Source of the DNA: an uncultured bacterium
GTDB taxonomy: Bacteria > Planctomycetota > Phycisphaerae > Phycisphaerales > UBA1924
Assembly: GCA_903834785.1 (NCBI GenBank)
Contig: CAILKP010000143.1
Location: forward strand, 1-50,667
DNA: 50,667 bases
Direction: 5' to 3'
A model generated the notes under the pieces. The model worked only from the letters and a program-made list of their open reading frames with translations. It was not told the origin of the DNA and searched no databases. The translations under genes were made by a program, and so were the position numbers. The first letter of the stretch is position 1; each line of letters starts with the position of its first letter. Shown here piece after piece: positions 1-6,990 of the stretch.

Positions 1-292
1 GATCGTCGGTGGTGCGCTTGCGCGGGGTGGTGGGGTTCGTCGTTCGCGGCGCACGCTGGGCAGAAGGGAACTTGGGCAGGGCGATGGGCTTGAGGGCGGC
101 GGCGAGTTTGGCGGCGGTGAACTTGCTGGGCTTGTCGCCATCGACCTTGCCGGCGATGAGGCGGCGGATGTAGCGCAGACCGGAGTTGCGGGTGCGCGTG
201 ATGGCCTCGTTGGCGTGGTGGACACCGTGGCACTGGAGGTTCCAGTGCTGCTCGGGGGTGAGGGGCTCGGGTTGCGGCGATTCGTTCTGCAT
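1..292 (-). CDS. Hypothetical basic protein, partial (3' end off the window)
   Basis: Reading leftward from an ATG at 290-292 gives an open frame of 97 codons that runs off the left edge without a stop. The start follows GAGG at a 4-5 base spacing, which supports it. The visible protein begins MQNESPQPEPLTPEQHWNLQ, has a central basic helix-like stretch (about residues 32-50, RNSGLRYIRRLIAGK) and turns Arg/Pro/Thr-rich after residue 75. I recognise no family; the missing C-terminus could hold the informative domain. Codon GC bias matches the neighbouring genes. The long upstream region (293-931) would hold its promoter. Confidence 0.55.
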   Translation of the reverse strand, partial: MQNESPQPEPLTPEQHWNLQCHGVHHANEAITRTRNSGLRYIRRLIAGKVDGDKPSKFTAAKLAAALKPIALPKFPSAQRAPRTTNPTTPRKRTTDD

Positions 293-323
293 GGTGCCTC
301 TACAAGGTGGCGCAGCGCGCTCG

Positions 324-446
324 TCTTGTGCGCACCTGACTGCGCCATACTCGGGGAGGAACATGTGAGAATCCGGGTTTTTGGCGTGAAAACGGGGATG
401 GAAAATCTGGGATTGTGTCAGACGGCGTGTCGCTCTTGTGCGCACC
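324..446. repeat. Direct repeat TCTTGTGCGCACC, two copies
   Basis: The 13-mer TCTTGTGCGCACC occurs at 324-336 and 434-446. Each copy contains the perfect 8-base palindrome GTGCGCAC. Copy spacing is 110 bases. A second loosely repeated string (CCAYACTCGG followed by GAG) follows at about 345 and 549. This may be an operator pair for the leftward gene or simply an old duplication. Confidence 0.5.
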
Positions 447-578
447 GGGCAATTCGGTGTGGGGCGGGTTTCGAGAGGCGAGTGGAAAAGGTGATTTGGT
501 GCGAGGATTCTCGGGTGAAACTGGTGTTCTGGGGAGAAAGTGCCTGCACCACACTCGGAGAGAAATAGTCAAAGTTGA

Positions 579-600
579 AAATGGTCAAATGGTCAAATGG
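579..600. repeat. Short tandem repeat AAATGGTC
   Basis: Two full copies and one partial copy of AAATGGTC run from 579 to 600. It is AT-richer than its surroundings and non-coding. Confidence 0.6.
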
Positions 601-659
601 AGAGGCAGGAAGGCGGATTCAGGCAGAGCAGCAGAGGAGCGGAGAAAGGTGGGGAGAAG

Positions 660-720
660 GGAACATGGATGGGCAGGATGAAGACGGGATGATCGGATAG
701 GAGCCCCGGCCGGGGAGGCA
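660..720 (+). repeat. Half-copy of dispersed repeat (GGAACATGGATGGGCAGGATG type)
   Basis: The string beginning GGAACATGGATGGGCAGGAT also occurs, with small changes, at 4897 and 5246. Here it is followed by GGAGCCCCGGCCGGGG, a shortened form of the long inverted-repeat arm seen in the full elements at 4946 and 5296. The right half of the element is absent. Confidence 0.55.
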
Positions 721-931
721 GGGGGTGGTGCGTGTGGCGCCATGGGCAAAGGTGATCGCGGCCGGGTGTGTCCACCAGTGCTGGGTCAGGTCATTTGCCG
801 TGTCAGGTCACACCTTCGTTCAAGAGAACGCGGTTTTTCCTTGCACGATCCCAAGAACGCGACATACTTGGACGTTTGTCAGTCAGATGTTCTGGCCGAC
901 AAGCAATCCACCGACTCACAAGGAGAGTTGT

Positions 932-1633
932 ATGAAGATCTTGAATGGTTCTGCGATCGCGGTCGCTGCGCTGGTTCTGGCCGGCACGGCCATGGCTGAG
1001 GACTGGACAATTCGGATGGCGGTGGACAACCAGTACTCGACGTACTTCGGCACGCCGACGGCGACGTCGGCGTTCGTCGGTTCCGGCTCCTGGCCGGCTG
1101 TCGCGACCTACAACGTCCTGGGGCGCGCTCCGACGGATTATCTGTACGTCGCCACCGCCAGCGACCGTGCCGTGGCTCAGGGCTTCATGGGCTCGTTCAC
1201 CAACACGACCACGGGCAACACGATCCTGACCGGCTCGCCGGCATGGCAGGCGTTCCGCGCCGGTGACTATCTCCAGCAGATCTTCGGCACGCCCGGCGCG
1301 TGGCCGGCAAACGTGTTGCCGACGGTGCCGCAGCTTGACGCGGCGATCGCGTACGCCACGACCAACAACCTCTGGACCGCGGCGGTCTCATGGCCCGGCT
1401 ATGACAACTCCGGCGTGGTTCCGGGCGGGTTCTGGGGCCCGGTTCCCGGAATTTCCAGCGCGGCCAACTGGGTGTGGGCCCCGGCAACCGGCGGCGGCAA
1501 CCCGCTGACCCCCGGTGCTGACCACGGCGAGTTCATCGTCTTCCGGATCGTCGGCGAAGCGGTCCCCACTCCCAGCGCTGCGGCCCTGCTGGGCCTGGGC
1601 GGGCTGATGGCGATGCGTCGTCGCCGTTCGTAA
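932..1633 (+). CDS. Secreted PEP-CTERM-like protein
   Basis: A 233-residue protein starting at ATG 932, seven bases after AAGGAGAG. A typical signal peptide (MKILNGSAIAVAALVLAGTA, cleavage after AMA) leads a Gly/Ser/Thr/Trp-rich extracellular body. The C-terminus is PTPSAAALLGLGGLMAMRRRRS: a Pro-rich turn, a hydrophobic helix and a basic tail, the Planctomycete variant of the PEP-CTERM sorting signal, which in known systems is recognised by an exosortase. No catalytic motif is visible and the body matches no family I know. The next three rightward genes carry the same tail type, so it may belong to the same surface-protein programme. The frame is open upstream to 725, but only the 932 start has both a ribosome site and a signal peptide. 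Confidence 0.85.
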   Translation: MKILNGSAIAVAALVLAGTAMAEDWTIRMAVDNQYSTYFGTPTATSAFVGSGSWPAVATYNVLGRAPTDYLYVATASDRAVAQGFMGSFTNTTTGNTILTGSPAWQAFRAGDYLQQIFGTPGAWPANVLPTVPQLDAAIAYATTNNLWTAAVSWPGYDNSGVVPGGFWGPVPGISSAANWVWAPATGGGNPLTPGADHGEFIVFRIVGEAVPTPSAAALLGLGGLMAMRRRRS

Positions 1634-1758
1634 CTAGAATACCCACCGTGTCCCCGGCCAACGCCGGGGCCTCGGCTTTCGGGCCGGGCCAAGCCTGTAC
1701 TTGGTCCGTGCCCTGTCTAGGTCGGGCGGAAGCCCGCGCGAGAACTCTGGAGAGAGAG
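1634..1758 (+). promoter_or_regulatory. Conserved structured leader, copy 1
   Basis: This spacer is strongly similar to 2698-2812 and 3767-3880. It holds three hairpins in fixed order. The first is CCCCGGC/GCCGGGG (1652-1669). The second is GGGCCAAG/CTTGGTCC with a 6-base loop (1686-1707). The third is CGGGC-GGAA-GCCCG with a GNRA-type tetraloop (1723-1736). A purine-rich GGAGAGAGAG ribosome site follows, directly before the SUMF1 start. The first hairpin resembles this genome's terminators but lacks a T-tract. Confidence 0.6.
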
Positions 1759-2697
1759 ATGTACGTGAAGTCCTTCATCAGCTTGGCCGCGATCGCGGCC
1801 GTCACCGGTCTGGAGGCCACATCGGCCCTGGCCCAGATCACCATCCCCACCGTCCCCATCGGCAACCCCGGCAACGCGGCGGACTCCACGGGCTACGGCG
1901 CGGTCGCCTACTCGTACAACATCGGCGCCACCGAGGTGACCAACGCGCAGTACGCGGCGTTTCTCAACGCCGTCGCCGCGACGGACACCTATAGCCTCTA
2001 CAACGGCGACGGTGTCAGCACGGGCATGGCCGGGTCGTTCGGCGGCATCACCCGCTCGGGCTCGGCGGGGTCGTACACCTACGCGACCGTCAGCGGGCGG
2101 GCCAACAACCCGGTGAACTTCGTCTCATTCTGGGATGCGACGCGGTTCTCCAACTGGCTGCACAACGGCCAGGGGAGCGGCGACACCGAGACGGGCGCGT
2201 ACACACTCGGTGGCGTGACAAACCCTGTGAACGCCTCGATTACGCGCAATGCGGGGTGGCAGTGGGCCGTGACGAGCGAGGACGAGTGGTACAAGGCGGC
2301 GTACCACCAGCCCGCCAGCCAGGGCGGCGATAGCGACGACTACTGGCGCTACCCGACCCAGAGCAACACGATCGCGACGGCACAGGCCAACTACTTCTTC
2401 AGCGGCATCAACAACACCACACCCGTCGGCTCGTACGCCGCGAACTTCTACGGCACGTTCGACATGGGCGGAAACGTCTGGGAATGGAACGAGGCGATCA
2501 TCGGCGGTTTCGACCGCGGTCGTCGGGGCGGGGCGTTCAACAGCAACGTCACCCTGCGGGCTGACAGCCGCAACAACATCACCACGACGAGCGAGCGCGA
2601 CGACCTCGGGTTTCGTGTCTCCCAGATCCCCGGGCCATCGTCGGTCGCATTGCTGGCAATCGGCGGGCTGATGGCGTCGCGCCGTCGTCGTTCGTAA
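1759..2697 (+). CDS. Secreted SUMF1/FGE-fold protein, PEP-CTERM-like tail (paralogue 1)
   Basis: 312 residues from ATG 1759, which sits directly after a GGAGAGAGAG ribosome site. Signal peptide about 1-25, ending ALAQ. The body carries formylglycine-generating-enzyme (SUMF1) fold motifs in order: EVTNAQYAAFLNAV, PVNFVSFWDATRFSNWL, WAVTSEDEWYKAAY, DMGGNVWEWNE, RGGAF and LGFRV. True FGE enzymes hold a copper-binding Cys pair just after the RGG motif; no Cys is present in that region here, so oxidation of sulfatase cysteine is unlikely. The C-terminus IPGPSSVALLAIGGLMASRRRRS is a PEP-CTERM-like sorting tail. It is the first of three tandem copies with near-identical flanks; a fourth is inverted at 5586-6587. 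Probable role (inference): surface-displayed binding or structural protein. Confidence 0.85.
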   Translation: MYVKSFISLAAIAAVTGLEATSALAQITIPTVPIGNPGNAADSTGYGAVAYSYNIGATEVTNAQYAAFLNAVAATDTYSLYNGDGVSTGMAGSFGGITRSGSAGSYTYATVSGRANNPVNFVSFWDATRFSNWLHNGQGSGDTETGAYTLGGVTNPVNASITRNAGWQWAVTSEDEWYKAAYHQPASQGGDSDDYWRYPTQSNTIATAQANYFFSGINNTTPVGSYAANFYGTFDMGGNVWEWNEAIIGGFDRGRRGGAFNSNVTLRADSRNNITTTSERDDLGFRVSQIPGPSSVALLAIGGLMASRRRRS

Positions 2698-2812
2698 CTC
2701 AAACACATCACCGTGCCCCCGGCCACCGCCGGGGCCGCGGTTTTCGGGACGGGCCAAGGGTGTACTTGGTCCGAGCCGTGTGCAGAACGGGCAGAAGCCC
2801 GAGGAGAGAAAC
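2698..2812 (+). promoter_or_regulatory. Conserved structured leader, copy 2
   Basis: Same three-hairpin arrangement as copy 1: the CCCCGGC/GCCGGGG stem, the GGGCCAAG/CTTGGTCC stem with loop GGTGTA, and CGGGC-AGAA-GCCCG, then GAGGAGAG and the ATG. The second loop differs from copy 1 while its stem is kept, which suggests the fold matters. Confidence 0.6.
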
Positions 2813-3766
2813 ATGTCCGTGAAGTCCTTCATCAGCGTGGCGGCGCTCGCGGCCGTTACCGGTCTGGCGGCCACATCGGCTCTGGCCCAGATCACCATCC
2901 CCACCGTGACCATCGGCAACCCCGGCAACGCCGGCGAGACGACCATCAACGGCACCCGCGGCGCCGTTTCGTACACCTACGACATCGCCACCACCGAGGT
3001 GACCAACGCCCAGTACACCGCATTCCTCAATGCGGTCGCATTTGACGATTCCAACAGCCTGTACAACTCCAACATGGCCGGGTCGTTCGGCGGTATCACC
3101 CGCTCCGGCAACATCGGTGCGTTCGTGTACAACACGATCAGCGGGCGAGAGAACAACCCTGTGAACTTCGTCTCGTTCTGGGATGCGACACGCTTCGCCA
3201 ACTGGCTGCACAACGGCCAGCCGACGGGTTTCCAGGACAACAGCACTACCGAGAACGGCGCGTACACCCTGACACCCGGCGGCATCACCGCCAACACCAT
3301 CACTCGCAACAGCAACTGGCAGTGGGCCGTCGCGAGCGCCGACGAGTGGTACAAGGCCGCGTACTACCAGCCAGCCGCGCAAGGTGGCGACGCCGACAGC
3401 TACTGGCTCTACCCCACCAGCAGCAACACCGCGCCCACCGGCGCTCAGGCCAACTACCTCCCCTCGGGCATCGGCAACACCATGCCCGTCGCCTCCTACG
3501 CAGCAAACTGGGCCGGCGTCTACGACATGGCCGGCAACGTTTACGAATGGAACGAGACCATCGCCGCCGGCCTGATCCGCGGCCCAACCTGGGGCGGCGC
3601 CTTCGACAACACCGCCGGATGGCTCACCCCGCTCAACGCCTACGTCTACTTTCCGACCTTCGAGCGCGAGCAGGTCGGCTTCCGCGTTGTAGCGATCCCT
3701 GGGCCTTCGGCGGCCGCGGTGCTGGGCCTCGGTGGGATGCTCGCCGCCCGTCGTCGCCGGTCGTAA
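2813..3766 (+). CDS. Secreted SUMF1/FGE-fold protein, PEP-CTERM-like tail (paralogue 2)
   Basis: 317 residues from ATG 2813, preceded by GAGGAGAG at six bases. Signal peptide MSVKSFISVAALAAVTGLAA, cleaved near ALAQ. The same SUMF1-fold motifs as paralogue 1 are present (EVTNAQYTAFLNAV, PVNFVSFWDATRFANWL, WAVASADEWYKAAYY, DMAGNVYEWNE, WGGAF, VGFRV). It carries a 'TGFQDNSTTENGAYTLTPGG' insert shared with paralogue 3. No cysteine occurs at the catalytic copper site. The tail is PGPSAAAVLGLGGMLAARRRRS. Differences from its neighbours are concentrated in the last third, around the WGGAF loop, where FGE-like folds bind ligands; this fits a repertoire of binding specificities (inference). Confidence 0.85.
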   Translation: MSVKSFISVAALAAVTGLAATSALAQITIPTVTIGNPGNAGETTINGTRGAVSYTYDIATTEVTNAQYTAFLNAVAFDDSNSLYNSNMAGSFGGITRSGNIGAFVYNTISGRENNPVNFVSFWDATRFANWLHNGQPTGFQDNSTTENGAYTLTPGGITANTITRNSNWQWAVASADEWYKAAYYQPAAQGGDADSYWLYPTSSNTAPTGAQANYLPSGIGNTMPVASYAANWAGVYDMAGNVYEWNETIAAGLIRGPTWGGAFDNTAGWLTPLNAYVYFPTFEREQVGFRVVAIPGPSAAAVLGLGGMLAARRRRS

Positions 3767-3880
3767 CTCAACCACTCACCGTGCCCCCGGCCACCGCCGG
3801 GGCCGCGGCTTTCGGGCCGGGCCAAGGGTGTACTTGGTTCGTGCCGTGTCGAGAGCGGGCGGAAGCCCGAGGAGAGAGAT
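3767..3880 (+). promoter_or_regulatory. Conserved structured leader, copy 3
   Basis: Third copy of the leader. The GGGCCAAG stem now pairs with CTTGGTTC, so G-C pairs become G-U while pairing is kept. CGGGC-GGAA-GCCCG lies at 3856-3869, followed by GAGGAGAGA. Confidence 0.6.
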
Positions 3881-4831
3881 ATGTCTTTGAAGCAGTTCGT
3901 TACCGTGGCCGCGCTCGCAGCCGTTACCGGCTTGGCGGCCACAGCGGCCCTGGCCCAGATCACCATCCCCACCGTCCCCATCGGCAACGCCGGCAACGCG
4001 GCGGACCCGACCACGGGCTACGGCTCGGTGGCGTACACGTACAACATCGGCACCACCGAGGTGACCAACACGCAGTACACCGCATTCCTCAATGCGGTCG
4101 CGTTTGATGACCCCAACAGCCTGTACAACTCGAACATGGCCGGCTCCTTCGGCGGGATCACCCGCTCCGGCAACATCGGCGCCTTCACTTACTCCACGGT
4201 CCCGGGGCGAGCGAATCACCCGGTGAACTTCGTCTCGTTCTGGGATGCCACGCGCTTTTCCAACTGGCTTCACAACGGCCAGCCGACGGGCTTCCAGGAC
4301 AACAGCACCACGGAGAACGGCGCGTACACCCTCACACCCGGCGGCATCACCGCCAACACCATCACTCGCAACGCTGGCTGGCAGTGGGCCGTGACCAGCG
4401 AGGACGAGTGGTACAAGGCGGCGTTCCACCAGCCCGCGTCTCAGGGCGGCGACACCGACGACTATTGGCTCTTCCCAAACTCCAGCAACTCGATCAACAC
4501 GTCCCAGGCGAACTACTTCGGCAACGGTGTCAACACCACGCGGCCCGTGGGCTCGTACGCGGCGAACTTCTACGGCACCGTTGACATGGGCGGCAACGTG
4601 GGTGAATGGAATGAGGCCATCATCCTGGGTTCCAGACGCGGCATTCGCGCCGGGGCGTTTAGCACCTCCGGCGTCCTCCTGCGGGCCGACAACCGCACCA
4701 ACTACGCCGCCGTCGTGGAGTTAGACGACGTCGGATTCCGCGTCTCCCAGATCCCCGGCCCATCTTCGGCCGCCCTGCTGGCGATCTGCGGGCTTGGGGC
4801 GCTGCATCGCAGACGGGGCGTCGGCCGGTGA
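3881..4831 (+). CDS. Secreted SUMF1/FGE-fold protein, PEP-CTERM-like tail (paralogue 3)
   Basis: 316 residues from ATG 3881 after GAGGAGAGA. Signal peptide MSLKQFVTVAALAAVTGLAA, ending near ALAQ. It has the same SUMF1 motifs, including WAVTSEDEWYKAAFH, DMGGNVGEWNE and RAGAF; the usual RGG has become RAG and no Cys follows, so FGE chemistry is not expected. The tail is slightly degenerate: PGPSSAALLAICGLGALHRR then RGVGR, with a Cys in the helix and a shorter basic cluster than the RRRRS of its siblings, so sorting could differ. It is the last of the rightward array and is followed by a 750-base repeat zone rather than a fourth tandem copy. Confidence 0.83.
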   Translation: MSLKQFVTVAALAAVTGLAATAALAQITIPTVPIGNAGNAADPTTGYGSVAYTYNIGTTEVTNTQYTAFLNAVAFDDPNSLYNSNMAGSFGGITRSGNIGAFTYSTVPGRANHPVNFVSFWDATRFSNWLHNGQPTGFQDNSTTENGAYTLTPGGITANTITRNAGWQWAVTSEDEWYKAAFHQPASQGGDTDDYWLFPNSSNSINTSQANYFGNGVNTTRPVGSYAANFYGTVDMGGNVGEWNEAIILGSRRGIRAGAFSTSGVLLRADNRTNYAAVVELDDVGFRVSQIPGPSSAALLAICGLGALHRRRGVGR

Positions 4832-4896
4832 CTCCTTTCTCTTCGCCCCGTCCGCCATTGCTTTTGCTGTCTTCCTGACGGCGAAGGAAGAAGCTC

Positions 4897-5123
4897 GGAA
4901 CATGGATGGGCAGGATGGACAGGATGAGGACGGGGTCGCCTGATTGGAGCCCGAAGCGGAAGCGCCCGGGCCGGTGGTTGTGGACGCGTTCGTTCAAGTT
5001 ATCGCCTGCATGGAGGTTGTTGTGCGCTGAGGGCGCAAGCACCTTCGTGCGAGTCGGGAGTCTGAGGGCGGTGCCTTCATTTCACCGGCCCGGGCGCTTC
5101 CGCTTCGGGCTCCAATGGGGCGG
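4897..5123. repeat. Fold-back repeat element, copy A
   Basis: The element starts with GGAACATGGATGGGCAGGAT and a second GGACAGGATG, then an arm beginning GGAGCCCGAAGCGG. Its exact reverse complement returns at the right side. The perfect arms are 4943-4976 and 5083-5116 (34 bases). The 29-base core arms (4946-4974, 5085-5113) enclose 110 bases that carry an imperfect hairpin near 5014-5044. The right edge continues AATGGGGCGG. The left-edge 9-10-mer repeat lies outside the inverted arms. Confidence 0.75.
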
Positions 5124-5187
5124 AGTGCCGGCCTGGGGTTCCTATGGCGGCGGGTCTTCTGTGGCAAGGACGTTCTCACTCGCACCA

Positions 5188-5222
5188 CACAACCCTCGCC
5201 AGAGGAACTGGCGAGGGTTGTG
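5188..5222. repeat. Perfect 15-bp hairpin
   Basis: CACAACCCTCGCCAG pairs exactly with CTGGCGAGGGTTGTG across a 5-base AGGAA loop. It lies between fold-back elements A and B. There is no T-tract on either side, so it is not an ordinary terminator. Confidence 0.8.
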
Positions 5223-5245
5223 GCACGGGGGAAAGGCAGACGCTG

Positions 5246-5473
5246 GGAACATGGATGGACAGGATGCGCAGGATGAAGGCGGGGACTGCGTTCTTGGAGC
5301 CCGAAGCGGAAGCGCCCGGGCCGGGGAGCGGTGTTGCGCGAGTGAAGTTGATCGCGGGCACGAAGGTGGTTGTGCTTTGAGAGCACAACCACCTTTGTGT
5401 TGGTGAGTGGATTGGGGAATGTGGCTTTGTTTCACCGGCCCGGGCGCTTCCGCTTCGGGCTCCAATGGGGCGG
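5246..5473. repeat. Fold-back repeat element, copy B
   Basis: Same layout and nearly the same length as copy A (228 against 227 bases). Core arms are 5296-5324 and 5435-5463, again enclosing exactly 110 bases; the perfect pairing extends two bases further out. The interior holds a much better hairpin than copy A (5359-5399). The left-edge string has GGACAGGATG followed by CGCAGGATG. Confidence 0.75.
5359..5399. repeat. 18-bp hairpin inside element B
   Basis: AAGGTGGTTGTGCT (5363-5376) pairs perfectly with AGCACAACCACCTT (5382-5395) over the loop TTGAG. Four further pairs, one of them G-U, extend the stem to 5359/5399. Related imperfect hairpins sit at the same place in element A and near 5491-5520. 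Confidence 0.8.
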
Positions 5474-5585
5474 TGTGTGGGCACGGGGGGGTTGTTGTGC
5501 ACTGGGAGCACAGGCACCTTTGTGTGGGTTGGGAGATCGGGGTGAGGGCCAGCGGCTCACTGTCCCTTCGCTTCCCCTCGGGCTC

Positions 5586-6587
5586 TTACTGTGGAGGCTG
5601 CTCGTTGTACTCGCGGGGCGCGGAACTTGAGTGGGCCCCGATGCTGCGCCGGCGATGGATCGCGGCGGCGGCGCCGAGGAGGAGCAGCGCGGCCGCGGAG
5701 GGACCGGGGATGGAGGAGACACGAAAGCCGATGGCCTCGGACTCGGTGCTGGGGCGTGCGGCCAGCGGGTTGTTGGACCAGAGGTAGATTTCCGGATCGC
5801 TGAATGAGCCGCCACGAATGCCGCGGCGAGTGAAGTTTGAGCTGATCGTTTCGTTCCACTCCCAGACGTTGCCACCCATGTCGAAGGCCCCGGCGAAGTT
5901 GGGCGCGTACGTTCCGGCGGGCGTGGTGTTGGCCACACCGCCGATGAAGTTGGCCTGGTCCGCACTGAAGGTGTTGCTCGACGTTGGGTAGAACCAGTAG
6001 TCGTCGGCGTCGCCGCCCTGGGCGGCGGGCTGGCAGTACGCGGCCTTGTACCACTCGTTCTCGCTGGTCACGGCCCAGAGCCAGCCGGCGTTGCGGGTGA
6101 CGGTGTTGGAAAAGACGGTACCACCGGAGAGCGTGTACGCGCCGCCCTCGGTGGTGCTGGCGTTCTGCGGGCCGGTGGGCTGGCCGTTGTGCAGCCAGTT
6201 GGCGAAGCGAGTTGCATCCCAGAAACTCACGTAGTTCACGGGGTTGTTCTCGCGGCCGGGGATCGTGGCGTAGGTCCAGCTTCCCGGCGACCCCGCGCGG
6301 GTGATGCCGCCGAAGGCGCCCGCCATGGCCGAGTTGTACAGGGCGTTGGGGTCTGCCGCGGCGACGGCGCTGAGGAAGGCCGCGTACTGGGCGTTGGTTA
6401 CCTCGGTTGCGCCGATGTTGTAGGTGTAGGCGACCGAGCCGTACCGCCGCGCGGTCAGCGGGTCGGGAGCGTTGCCCGGGCTGCCGATGGGCACCGTGGG
6501 GATGGTGAGCTGGCCGAATGCCGGAGCGATGCCCGAGACAACTCCGGCGGCGAACACAACCATGGCAAAAAGCGGCCTGAGGGGCAT
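5586..6587 (-). CDS. Secreted SUMF1/FGE-fold protein (paralogue 4, inverted)
   Basis: 333 residues from ATG 6587, after GGAG at nine bases. Signal peptide MPLRPLFAMVVFAAGVVSGI, cleaved near AFGQ. SUMF1-fold motifs are EVTNAQYAAFLSAV, PVNYVSFWDATRFANWL, WAVTSENEWYKAAY, DMGGNVWEWNE, RGGSF and IGFRV. This copy keeps the RGGSF seen in genuine FGE-family proteins but still has no Cys pair after it; its one body Cys (in AAYCQP) is elsewhere. The tail is PGPSAAALLLLGAAAAIHRR, then an extra hydrophilic stretch of about 20 residues after the basic cluster, unlike the siblings. It lacks the conserved three-hairpin leader, so it is probably regulated separately. It is more diverged than the tandem three and may be the older copy. 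Confidence 0.83.
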   Translation of the reverse strand: MPLRPLFAMVVFAAGVVSGIAPAFGQLTIPTVPIGSPGNAPDPLTARRYGSVAYTYNIGATEVTNAQYAAFLSAVAAADPNALYNSAMAGAFGGITRAGSPGSWTYATIPGRENNPVNYVSFWDATRFANWLHNGQPTGPQNASTTEGGAYTLSGGTVFSNTVTRNAGWLWAVTSENEWYKAAYCQPAAQGGDADDYWFYPTSSNTFSADQANFIGGVANTTPAGTYAPNFAGAFDMGGNVWEWNETISSNFTRRGIRGGSFSDPEIYLWSNNPLAARPSTESEAIGFRVSSIPGPSAAALLLLGAAAAIHRRRSIGAHSSSAPREYNEQPPQ

Positions 6588-6990
6588 GTCTCTTCACTCC
6601 GCAACTCGGTCACAGCGAGGGGGCAGTCCCAGAATCGTTACCTTGCCCCGGGGGATCGACGGAAGATATTGGAGTGGCAGACCGGGTGGATGTCAACGGT
6701 CTGAAGCAGGTTATCTTGGATCTGCACGGCAGAATTACAGTCACACCATCATCCAAGGCAGGGAATGCAGGGCTTGCAGGCCATCAACGCCCGCAGGCGG
6801 GGACCAGAAGGCGACCGGGAGGAGTGAGATTTCTGGTGCAGGCCTCGGTTCAACCAACGCACGCTGCTGGCCCCGGGGCAATTGGGGATCACGACCGTTG
6901 TGGTGTGAATCGAGCGCTGGCCGGTCGCCTGAGCCCGGAGGCAAGGCCTGGCAGCGCTTGCCCGGTGGGGGCGCAAGCGCGAGGAGCAAA
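6588..6990. other. 403-base intergenic region
   Basis: It lies between the leftward SUMF1 start and the tmRNA 3' end. No gene or known RNA is recognised. It contains an 8-bp inverted repeat (6954-6980) just downstream of the tmRNA and must hold the promoter of paralogue 4. Confidence 0.5.
6954..6980 (-). terminator. Candidate tmRNA terminator hairpin
   Basis: GCGCTTGC at 6954-6961 pairs with GCAAGCGC at 6973-6980, starting ten bases past the tmRNA 3' end. There is no T-tract, so termination here is only likely. Confidence 0.4.

Larger units (their letters stand above)
293..931. other. 639-base intergenic region with short repeats
   Basis: No convincing gene is seen; the open frames here lack coding character or a ribosome site. 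It lies between divergent genes and so should hold both promoters. It contains a 13-base direct repeat with a palindromic core (324-336, 434-446), an 8-base tandem repeat (579-600), and one half-copy of the dispersed repeat found at 4.9 and 5.25 kb (660-720). Confidence 0.6.
4832..5585. other. 754-base non-coding repeat and hairpin zone
   Basis: This lies between the tail-to-tail SUMF1 genes (rightward end 4831, leftward end 5586). It has no gene but is dense in secondary structure: two fold-back elements with about 30-base arms, two perfect long hairpins (5188-5222 and 5359-5399), and a weaker third hairpin near 5491-5520. The entries below describe them separately. Confidence 0.75.

Noticed and set aside
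725..931. N-terminal extension of the PEP-CTERM-like gene
   Set aside because: The upstream part has no secretory character; the ATG at 932 has a good ribosome site and starts a clean signal peptide.
4832..5585. CRISPR array
   Set aside because: The repeats are inverted, long and only two copies, without regular unique spacers.
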